Of a stretch of DNA of 64,000 nt, positions 49,895 to 56,655 are shown one piece after another; positions within the stretch are counted from its first letter, which is position 1; each line of letters starts with the position of its first letter. Origin of the DNA: J029 sp964482495 (GTDB lineage: Bacteria > Planctomycetota > UBA1135). The notes beneath the pieces are model-generated. The model was given only the letters and a program-made list of their open reading frames with translations, was not told the DNA's origin and made no database searches. A program made the translations under genes and the position numbers. Where the stretch lies: the NCBI GenBank assembly GCA_964482495.1, contig CAYZXS010000003.1, forward strand, positions 1 to 64,000, read 5' to 3'.

Positions 49895-50112
49895 GCCTCG
49901 CCCAGGGGTGTTTTTGGGGGTGGGGCGATTCGCCACAAGGCCATCGGGTTAAGTGGTTTAGGAACACTGGCCGGCTCGGGCAGAGAAAAGCACCAGAAAC
50001 TAGCGGAAATGGCATTGCGCACTGGTTTGGGAGGGTTATTCCCTGGCTTCCATGTGGGTACCGTGCCCCTCGTGTCTCTTCTCCCCCCGCTGCCCACCAG
50101 CCAGGAATCAAC
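49895..50112. other. Intergenic leader region before the octaheme gene
   Basis: At 218 bases this is the longest gene-free stretch of the window, and is visibly AT-richer than the genes around it. It holds GGTTTAGG (49955-49962), which also occurs in the AT-rich gap before the GntR gene (45292-45299), a TTATTC run (50036-50041) flanked by GGG and CCC, and a C/T-rich stretch before the ATG. I see no good Shine-Dalgarno match and no riboswitch. Confidence 0.4.
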
Positions 50113-51651
50113 ATGACCCTTAGGAAGAACGGAATCCTCTTCGCGGTGCCGCTCGCTGCCCTCGCGACCTTCGCGGTCGGCTGCCAGCAGAGCGTGCGCG
50201 CCGACGAAAAGTCCGACCCGGTCGGGACCATCACTGTCGCCGGCACCAACGGATGCGTCGAGTGCCACGGCGAGAGCAACCCCGGCATCGTCGATCATTA
50301 CCAGAACTCCAAGCACGCCGAGATGGGCGTCGAGTGCATCGACTGCCACTCCGCGGACAAGAGCGACCTGGACGCCTGGGAGCACGAGGGCGAGTGGATC
50401 GCCACCATCGTGACCCCGCGCGACTGCGGCCAGTGCCACGCTGACGAGACCGAGGAGTTCGAGGCCAGCCACCACGCCAAGGGCGGCAACATCCTCCACT
50501 CGCTCGACAACCTGCTCGCCGAAGTGGTCGAAGGCCACCGCGGCGACATCATGATCCCGCACCCGCACAACCCGGGTGAGAAGATCGCGGTCAACGGCCT
50601 GGCCTTCGCCAACTCTGGCTGCCACCAGTGCCACGGTTCGCAGATCGCTCTGGAGACCGCCGACGGCGGCTCGGCCACGCCCTGGAAGCTGGTGCTGCCG
50701 GAAGGCGGCGGCAAGGCCAAGGTGACCCACGACCTCTCCCTGGTCGACCGCGGCGCCATCCAGCGGGATGACCTCGGTCAGCCGATCTTCGACTCCAAGA
50801 CCTGGCCCAACACGGGCATCGGCCGCTTGAACCTGGACGGTAGCCGCGGCTCTTGCACCGCTTGCCACAGCCGTCACGACTTCAGCTCGCGCCGCGCGCG
50901 CCAGCCGGAGAACTGCGGCAAGTGCCACCTGGGCCCCGACCACCCGCAGAAGGAGATCTACGAGGAGTCCAAGCACGGCATCGCTTACCGCGACCTGAAG
51001 GACGACATGAACCTCGACTCCGACACCTGGGTGTTGGGTGAGGACTACTCCGCCGCGCCGACCTGCGCCACCTGCCACGCCTCGGCGACCAAGGACCTGC
51101 CGATGACCCACGATCCGCGCGATCGCATCGCCTGGAACAACCGTCCGCCGGCCTCGAAGCGCATCAGCGACGACCACGCCACCTGGCAAGAGCGCCGCGA
51201 GGAGATGAGCAGCGTCTGCGTCAACTGCCACAGCGCCAACTACGTCGACGGCTTCTTCCAGCAGTACGACGACTACGTCGAGCTGTACAACGCCAAGTAC
51301 GCCAACCCGGGCCTGAAGCTGATGGCCGCCATGAAGGAGAACGGCCTGCTGAGCAAGCCGAACTTCGACGAGACCATCGAGTGGACCTGGTTCTACATCT
51401 GGCACCACGAGGGCCGTCGCGGCCGTCACGGCGCCTCGATGATGGCCCCGGACTACGCCCACTGGCACGGCAGCTACGAGGTCGCCGACCGCTGGTACAA
51501 CGAGTTCGTCCCCGAGATGCGCCACATCATCGAGGAGGCCAAGCACGACGCCGCCCTGAAGGCCGGCGCCGAGAAGGTCGAGGCTCTGCTGGACGAGATC
51601 CTGGCCCGGCCCGAGCACCAGTACGTCACCACCGGCGTCATGCCCAAGTAA
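50113..51651 (+). CDS. Octaheme cytochrome c, hydroxylamine oxidoreductase (HAO)-like
   Basis: 512 residues. The leader carries C24 after AVG, so the protein may be lipid-anchored. Eight CxxCH haem sites start at C48, C75, C105, C170, C248, C268, C318 and C369, the number and spread of the HAO/octaheme nitrite reductase-like family. After the last haem comes the conserved EGRRGRHGASMMAPDYAHWHG (433-453). In true HAO a Tyr from the C-terminal region cross-links the P460 haem; Tyr448 or Tyr455 are candidates, but only an alignment can show if one is in register. No other nitrogen-cycle gene is nearby, so oxidation of hydroxylamine versus reduction of nitrogen oxides cannot be decided. Confidence 0.9.
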   Translation: MTLRKNGILFAVPLAALATFAVGCQQSVRADEKSDPVGTITVAGTNGCVECHGESNPGIVDHYQNSKHAEMGVECIDCHSADKSDLDAWEHEGEWIATIVTPRDCGQCHADETEEFEASHHAKGGNILHSLDNLLAEVVEGHRGDIMIPHPHNPGEKIAVNGLAFANSGCHQCHGSQIALETADGGSATPWKLVLPEGGGKAKVTHDLSLVDRGAIQRDDLGQPIFDSKTWPNTGIGRLNLDGSRGSCTACHSRHDFSSRRARQPENCGKCHLGPDHPQKEIYEESKHGIAYRDLKDDMNLDSDTWVLGEDYSAAPTCATCHASATKDLPMTHDPRDRIAWNNRPPASKRISDDHATWQERREEMSSVCVNCHSANYVDGFFQQYDDYVELYNAKYANPGLKLMAAMKENGLLSKPNFDETIEWTWFYIWHHEGRRGRHGASMMAPDYAHWHGSYEVADRWYNEFVPEMRHIIEEAKHDAALKAGAEKVEALLDEILARPEHQYVTTGVMPK

Positions 51652-51674
51652 GCGTCCCTCGGGCCGCTTCCCTC

Positions 51675-51704
51675 ACCGGGGCTCCGCGTCAGCGGGGCCC
51701 CGGT
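51675..51704 (+). terminator. Intrinsic terminator after the octaheme gene
   Basis: An 8-bp stem ACCGGGGC/GCCCCGGT (51675-51682, 51697-51704) with a 14-base loop is followed by TCTTCATT. It lies 23 bases after the octaheme stop, before the convergent TPR gene. Confidence 0.75.
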
Positions 51705-51777
51705 TCTTCATTGCCGTGTCTGGCAGGCCTGACCGGCCGGATCTCGCGCCCCTGTCCTCAGACCGGATGGGGGTGCG

Positions 51778-52386
51778 CTAGCCGCCGGCGAACATCGCCT
51801 TGCCGAGCACCCGGTAGCCGTCTTGCCAGACGTTGCCGTCGAAGGGGTTGGCGCGCAGCGACTGGTTGACGAAGGCCATGCCGACCCGCGGTTGGTTCAG
51901 CTCGCGGGTGTAGAGGTCCCAGCCGAGGAAGCGCTGGGCGCGGGCGTACTGCGGGTGGCTCGGCGGCACCGAGCGCAGCAGCGCGGCGGCCTGCTCGGTG
52001 TTGCCGCGGTGGGCCAGCTCGCGGCCGAGGCGGTAGAGGTCGCGGTCGTCGGGTGAGCGCAGCCAGGTGAAGGCGGACGCGGCGGTTTCGGCGGCGGCTT
52101 CGGTCTTCTCGCCGGCCCCCTCGCCGGCGCCGGGATCCGTCGCCGCCTCCGCGGCGCGGCGGCCGTCGTCCGCTGGCGAGGCGGGCGCCGCCCCGAAGAC
52201 GGGCGGGGCCGCGACCAGTTCTCCGAGGGTGGCGGTGCCGCCGCCGGGCAGGGGGATCGGCAGGCTGGCGTCCGGGGCCGGCGGCAGCGGCGCGGCGAGG
52301 CCGGCGCCGAGCGCGACCAGCAGCAGAGGCAGGCTCAGCAGCAGGATCGCCAGGCCGTAGAGGGTCTTCCGGGTCTTCGTGGTCAT
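51778..52386 (-). CDS. Membrane-anchored TPR-like protein
   Basis: 202 residues. A signal anchor (about 9-32), a Pro/Ala/Gly-rich linker (about 33-105) and a C-terminal helical part (about 108-202) with TPR-like helices: DRDLYRLGRELAHRGNTEQAAALLRSV, then QYARAQRFLGWDLYTR and RVGMAFVNQSLRANPFDG. No catalytic motif. Probably an extracytoplasmic protein-protein contact module. Last gene of the YgfZ operon, 61 bases after the beta-domain protein. Confidence 0.68.
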   Translation of the reverse strand: MTTKTRKTLYGLAILLLSLPLLLVALGAGLAAPLPPAPDASLPIPLPGGGTATLGELVAAPPVFGAAPASPADDGRRAAEAATDPGAGEGAGEKTEAAAETAASAFTWLRSPDDRDLYRLGRELAHRGNTEQAAALLRSVPPSHPQYARAQRFLGWDLYTRELNQPRVGMAFVNQSLRANPFDGNVWQDGYRVLGKAMFAGG

Positions 52387-52447
52387 GCGGGCTCCGGGGC
52401 GGGGCGCGTGGAGAGGAGGTCCTTGGGAATCGCTGCCCCGGACTTGC

Positions 52448-53245
52448 TCAGCCGATGATCTCGATTCCCGGCGCCCGGTCCTCGATGGCGGCTTGTCCCT
52501 GGCGCCGGATGGTCAGCCGCAGCTCCATCACCTGCCGCGGCACCACCGCCACCTCGGCGTGGACCCCGGCGGCCGGCCGGTCGCGCGGCTGCTCGCGGAA
52601 CTCGACCTGCCAGATGCCGGCGCGCAGCGGCGGCGACTCGAAGCGGTCGTCGCGGGCGTCCACCCGGCAGAGGTGGAACTCGCCGTCGTCGGCGCGGGTC
52701 AGCTGCACCAGGCCGCTGGCCACCTTGCTGCCGTCGACGCAGCGCAGGCTGCCGCGGATCACGGCCGCCGGCTGCAGCTCGAAGCGCAGCGATGGCTCGT
52801 CCACCGCCGGCAGCGACACCTCCTGGTCCGGCGGGTCGAAGAAGCCGGTCCGCCGCACCACCACCCGATATCGGTTGGCGGGCAGCGAGGCCAGCCGCAC
52901 CTTGCCGTCCGGCCGCAGGCCGACCGAGGAGGAGAGCGGCGTGCCGGCGCGGTCGAGGTAGTGCAGCTCGACCAGGGCGTCGGCCAGCGGCAGCCGGGCG
53001 TCGCCGTCGAGCACCTCGATGTTCAGGGCGTGCTCGCCGGCGGTCGGCAAGGTGACGCGCTCGCCGTCGCCGGCGGGCTCGAAGTCGAGCGGGGCGGGTT
53101 CGGGGTCGGCGAGCGGGTCGGGCGCGGTCGGCGCCGGCGGCTCCGGGCGCTCGGAGAGCGGCGGGCACACCAGGGTGCCGATCAACGCCGCCAGGACCAG
53201 GACCATGGCCGAGCCCAGCACCAGGCGCCAGCCGCGGCCGGTCAC
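52448..53245 (-). CDS. Membrane-anchored carboxypeptidase-regulatory-like protein
   Basis: 265 residues from a GTG. A signal anchor (about 7-27) and Pro-rich linker (about 30-60) lead into two beta domains resembling carboxypeptidase regulatory/CNA-B type folds (LNIEVLDGDARLPLADALVELHYLD, then IRGSLRCVDGSKVASGLVQL). These are structural or ligand-binding modules. The GTG overlaps the YgfZ stop (GTGA). A function cannot be assigned. Confidence 0.7.
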   Translation of the reverse strand: MTGRGWRLVLGSAMVLVLAALIGTLVCPPLSERPEPPAPTAPDPLADPEPAPLDFEPAGDGERVTLPTAGEHALNIEVLDGDARLPLADALVELHYLDRAGTPLSSSVGLRPDGKVRLASLPANRYRVVVRRTGFFDPPDQEVSLPAVDEPSLRFELQPAAVIRGSLRCVDGSKVASGLVQLTRADDGEFHLCRVDARDDRFESPPLRAGIWQVEFREQPRDRPAAGVHAEVAVVPRQVMELRLTIRRQGQAAIEDRAPGIEIIG

Positions 53246-54303
53246 GACGTCACCTTCTCCGGCACGGTGACGGTGCAGCCGACGCGCTGGTCACCGGCCA
53301 CCGCCCACAGCCGGAAGCCGGTCTCGGCCGCTTTGCGCCGCAGGGTGCCCATGCCGATCGGCGCGTCTTGCAGCGGCGAGTAGACCCAGGAGCTGACGGC
53401 GCCGAGCTTCTTGCCGCCCTCGTCGACCAGTTCGCAGCCGGTCAGCGGCCGGGTGCCCTCGTCGAAGCGCAGCCGGCACAGCTGCCGCGGCGATTCGCCG
53501 TAGGTGTTGACGCGGGCGACCACCTCCTGGCCCGGGTAGCAGCCCTTGGTGAAGCTGGCGCGGCGCCACTCGTTGCTCTCGGGTAGCGAGGTCTCGCCGT
53601 CGAAGTCGGCGCCGAAGCGCGGTTCGAAGGCCTCGACGCGCAGGATGTCGAGCACCACCAGCCCGCTCGGCTCGCCGCCGGCCTGGCGCAGCTCTTCGGC
53701 CAGGGCGGCGACGCGGCCGGCCGGGCCGAGCAGCTCGAGGCAGGGCGCGCCGCGGTCGGGCCGGCGCAGGATGACGAGCTCTTCGTGGGGGAGGGCGGCG
53801 GCCTCGGCCGGCGGCGGCAGCGGCAGCCGCAGCGCCCGCAGGCCGTCCTCGGCGCCGGCGCCGGTGAGCAGCAGGCGGGCGTGGCCGGGCGCGGACCAGC
53901 TCAGCTTCTCGGCGAAGTGCAGCCGGTCGAAGGCCTCGTGCACCGCCTGCTGCCGCGAGGCCGGCAGGTCGAGGCCGAAGTGCTCCTCGCCGTCGCGCGC
54001 GAAGCGGTAGAGCAGCAGGTCGGCGAGCCACTTGCCCTTGGCGTCGAGCAGGGCGGACCACTGGCCGCCGCCGGCTTCCAAGGCGTCGACGTCGCTCGAC
54101 AGCAGCCGCTGCAGGAACGCGGGCGCGTCCGCCCCGGTCATCTCCAGCCAGCCGCGGTCGCCGCCGTCGAAGAGCGCCAGGCCGTCGCGCGCCGCCTCGT
54201 ACTCGGCGCCGACGCCGCCGGCGCGCAGCGGCAGGTGGACCCCGTCCTGCTCGGCGAAGTCCGCCCCCCAGGAATGGAACAGCGAGTGCAGCGGCGTCTC
54301 CAC
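53242..54303 (-). CDS. YgfZ/GcvT folate-binding protein
   Basis: 353 residues of the YgfZ (IbaG-linked iron-sulfur assembly) branch of the GcvT fold. The signature K-G-C-Y-x-G-Q-E is present (C255 in FTKGCYPGQEV), as is the N-terminal RGWLEMTGADAPAFLQRLLSSDV. YgfZ helps repair or assemble Fe-S enzymes using folate. GTG start; a TAGAAT hexamer ends 6 bases upstream. First gene of a three-gene minus-strand unit with two membrane-anchored proteins of unrelated look. Confidence 0.93.
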   Translation of the reverse strand: METPLHSLFHSWGADFAEQDGVHLPLRAGGVGAEYEAARDGLALFDGGDRGWLEMTGADAPAFLQRLLSSDVDALEAGGGQWSALLDAKGKWLADLLLYRFARDGEEHFGLDLPASRQQAVHEAFDRLHFAEKLSWSAPGHARLLLTGAGAEDGLRALRLPLPPPAEAAALPHEELVILRRPDRGAPCLELLGPAGRVAALAEELRQAGGEPSGLVVLDILRVEAFEPRFGADFDGETSLPESNEWRRASFTKGCYPGQEVVARVNTYGESPRQLCRLRFDEGTRPLTGCELVDEGGKKLGAVSSWVYSPLQDAPIGMGTLRRKAAETGFRLWAVAGDQRVGCTVTVPEKVTS

Positions 54304-54309
54304 GGGGGC

Positions 54310-54315
54310 ATTCTA
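54310..54315 (-). promoter_or_regulatory. -10-like hexamer TAGAAT before ygfZ
   Basis: On the minus strand TAGAAT ends 6 bases before the GTG of the YgfZ gene, a further leaderless-type promoter. Confidence 0.45.
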
Positions 54316-54403
54316 GGACGCCAGGGGGCGGTTTGGAGGTGTAGCGCCGTCCTCGCCGTTAACATCGCAATGGCCGGCCCGCGAGCGCCGGCCGGAGCCT
54401 TCT

Positions 54404-55111
54404 GTGGTGTTCGACCTGGAGAGTATGAAGCGTGATGTCGCCGGCCTGAATGATGCCGGACTCCTCGATATCGTCACGGTCCAGCGAGAGGAGTACTGCA
54501 GCGAGACCGTGGAGTTCGCCCTTGAGGAGTTAAGGCGGCGGGGAGTCGAGGAGGTCACCGAGGAGCACTTCGAGCTCAGGAGAGCCGCCGCGGCGGAGGA
54601 AGGGGGAGGGGTGCGAAGAGGTCTCGGTGGTTGGTTGATCGTGGTTGGGATCAACCTTGTCATCTACGCGTTGAGCTACGGGTATTGGGCCGTCGACCTC
54701 GCGTTCAGCCTGATGGACTCCCTCCGGGCCGGGGACGCGGATTCGGCGGAGCTGCTGCTCTTCGGTCTCCTCTTCTCCTCCTGCCTCGCTCTCTCCCTAG
54801 GGAGCTTGTGGCTCCTCTGGCCCTATTTCCGCCGGTCCTGGACATTCCCGAGGCTCTACTTGGCCTTCTTGATCTTGGATCTGCTCTTGGACCTGATCGC
54901 CTATGGCGTGACCCTAGCCTCCGACTTGGGTGTGGATGCCGAAGGAGACCTCGTCGTGTCGGTCCTCCGATCTCTCGTCTTCTTCGTCTTCTGGGCCTCT
55001 TACCTCCGGTCCTCCGAGCGCGTGCGGCTCACCTTCGTGCGCGGCTCTCCGTCGCGCGAGGGGCCGCCACCAGCACCTTGTCCGACAGCAGCGGGGCGAA
55101 GTGGACCGTGA
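54404..55111 (+). CDS. DUF2569-like membrane protein
   Basis: 235 residues from GTG (an ATG at 54425 with GGAG close upstream is an equally good start). The N-terminal soluble part (LLDIVTVQREEYCSETVEFALEELRRRG) precedes four hydrophobic spans (about 72-90, 110-130, 148-165, 185-200). GGWLIVVGINLVIY and the final SERVRLTFVR match the DUF2569 pattern. The base composition is visibly lower in GC, with TTA, GAT and CGT codons that neighbours avoid, so recent acquisition is possible. The last 83 bases run antisense through the methyltransferase gene. Confidence 0.7.
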   Translation: MVFDLESMKRDVAGLNDAGLLDIVTVQREEYCSETVEFALEELRRRGVEEVTEEHFELRRAAAAEEGGGVRRGLGGWLIVVGINLVIYALSYGYWAVDLAFSLMDSLRAGDADSAELLLFGLLFSSCLALSLGSLWLLWPYFRRSWTFPRLYLAFLILDLLLDLIAYGVTLASDLGVDAEGDLVVSVLRSLVFFVFWASYLRSSERVRLTFVRGSPSREGPPPAPCPTAAGRSGP

Positions 55112-55712
55112 TCCAGTCGAGCTCCGGGAAGCCGGCGGCGGCCAGCTCGGCGCGGATCGCCGCCGGGCTGGGGTTGGCCGGCGGGCGCTCGCGCAGGCCG
55201 AGGCGGTGGCGCAGGCGGCGGCTGGCGACCCGGATCGTGCGCGAGTGGTGGTAGCCGGCGACGACGCCGAGCCGCGCGACGCGGCGCAGCTCGCGGAGGA
55301 AGGCGACGCGCAAGGACGGGTCCCGCACCAGGTGCAGGAAGCGGACGCAGATCACGACGTCGAACTGGCCGTCGGCGAAGGGGAGGCGGGCGGCGTCGGC
55401 GGCGAGGAAGCGGCCCTCGGGGGCCTTGGCGCGCGCCATCGCCAGCATCTCGGTCGAGAGGTCGGCGCCGCAGTAGGCGAGGCCGCGGTCGATCAGCATC
55501 GACGAGAAGCGGCCGGTGCCGCAGGGCACGTCGAGCAGGGTCCGCGGGGCGGCGCCGGCGCGCGCCGCGAGGGCATCGATCGCGCGCGCGAGGGCGCGGG
55601 CCTTGCGCCGGTCGCGGCGGGCGCCGGCGCGCCCGGCCCAGCGCTGGTCGTAGCTGCCGGCGACCTCCGCGGAGCGGTAGCTCTCGAGCTTCGGCGGCCG
55701 CGGCGTCTCCAT
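55029..55712 (-). CDS. Class I SAM-dependent methyltransferase
   Basis: 227 residues from the ATG at 55712. Motif I is LLDVPCGTGRF (59-69), followed by the acidic D in YCGADLSTEML and motif IV in FDVVICVRFLHLV. This is a Methyltransf_11-type fold; the substrate is unknown. The C-terminal tail is basic. A TAGGAT hexamer sits 7 bases upstream. It is divergent from nnrD with 76 bases between starts. An in-frame extension to 55883 is antisense to nnrD and is rejected. Confidence 0.9.
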   Translation of the reverse strand: METPRPPKLESYRSAEVAGSYDQRWAGRAGARRDRRKARALARAIDALAARAGAAPRTLLDVPCGTGRFSSMLIDRGLAYCGADLSTEMLAMARAKAPEGRFLAADAARLPFADGQFDVVICVRFLHLVRDPSLRVAFLRELRRVARLGVVAGYHHSRTIRVASRRLRHRLGLRERPPANPSPAAIRAELAAAGFPELDWITVHFAPLLSDKVLVAAPRATESRARR

Positions 55713-55719
55713 GCCGGGA

Positions 55720-55725
55720 ATCCTA
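55720..55725 (-). promoter_or_regulatory. -10-like hexamer TAGGAT before the methyltransferase gene
   Basis: On the minus strand TAGGAT ends 7 bases before the methyltransferase ATG. Confidence 0.4.
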
Positions 55726-55788
55726 GGGGCGCCGGCGGCCTGGCCCGGGGCGCAACCGCCGCATCGGCGGCGCCTATCCTGGAGCGGC

Positions 55789-56655
55789 ATGCCCACCGAC
55801 CTCCCGCCGATCCCGCCGCGCCCGGTCCAGGCCCACAAGGGCTCGATGGGGCGGGTGCTGCTGGTCTGCGGTTCGCGCGGCATGGCCGGCGCGGCGGCGC
55901 TGGCGGCCGAGGCGGCGCTGCGCGGCGGCGCCGGCTACGCCGTGCTCGCGGCCCCGGGAGGGATCTCGGCCGAGCTGACCGCGGCGGTGCCGAGCGCGGT
56001 CCTGTGCCTGTGCGGCGACCGCGACCGCGAGCGGCTCGGCGAGGAAGACCTCGACCGGATCCAGGGCCAGATCGGCGACGCCAACGCCCTGGCCGTCGGT
56101 CCCGGCCTCGGCACCGACCCGGCCACCGGCGCGCTGCTGGAGCGGCTGCTCGCCTCCAGCGGCCGCCCGTGGGTGATCGACGCCGACGCCCTGAACCTGC
56201 TCGCGGCGGCGGAGACTGCACGAAGGAGCCTGACACCGTCTTCGGTGCTGACGCCCCATCCTGGCGAGGCGGCGCGGCTGCTCGGTTGGGACGGCGCGGG
56301 GCGGGTGCAGGCGGACCGGCCGGCGGCGCTGGCGGCGCTGGTGGAGGCCTTCGGCTGCGTGGTGCTGCTGAAGGGCGCCGGCACCTTGGTCGGCGCGCCC
56401 GGATGCGCGGCCTGGACCAACCCCAGCGGCAACCCCGGCATGGCCACGGCCGGCAGCGGCGACGTCCTCACCGGCTTGATCGCGGCGCTCGGCGCCCGCG
56501 GACTGGAGGCCCGCGAGGCGGCCCGCCTCGGCGCCTACCTGCACGGCCGCGCCGGCGACCTGGCGGCGGAGTCGCTGGGGCCGGAGTCGCTGACGGCCAG
56601 CGACTTGTTGCGCTTCCTGCCCGAGGCCGTGCGCCTGCACCCGGTGGCATGCTGA
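55789..56655 (+). CDS. nnrD: ADP-dependent NAD(P)H-hydrate dehydratase
   Basis: Repairs hydrated NAD(P)H. 288 residues of the YjeF C-terminal/ribokinase-like fold, without the YjeF N-terminal epimerase domain. Recognisable are HKGSMGRVLLVCGS, VGPGLGTD, VIDADALNLL, TPHPGEAARLL, LLKGAGTLV and NPGMATAGSGDVLTG (GSGD at 222-225), which bind the nucleotide. The ATG at 55789 has GGAG 4 bases before it. It overlaps the next gene by 7 bases. Confidence 0.94.
   Translation: MPTDLPPIPPRPVQAHKGSMGRVLLVCGSRGMAGAAALAAEAALRGGAGYAVLAAPGGISAELTAAVPSAVLCLCGDRDRERLGEEDLDRIQGQIGDANALAVGPGLGTDPATGALLERLLASSGRPWVIDADALNLLAAAETARRSLTPSSVLTPHPGEAARLLGWDGAGRVQADRPAALAALVEAFGCVVLLKGAGTLVGAPGCAAWTNPSGNPGMATAGSGDVLTGLIAALGARGLEAREAARLGAYLHGRAGDLAAESLGPESLTASDLLRFLPEAVRLHPVAC

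Noticed and set aside
48049..50112. Long open frame upstream of the octaheme gene in the same frame
   Set aside because: It overlaps the serine hydrolase in another frame; the leader of the octaheme protein begins at the ATG at 50113.
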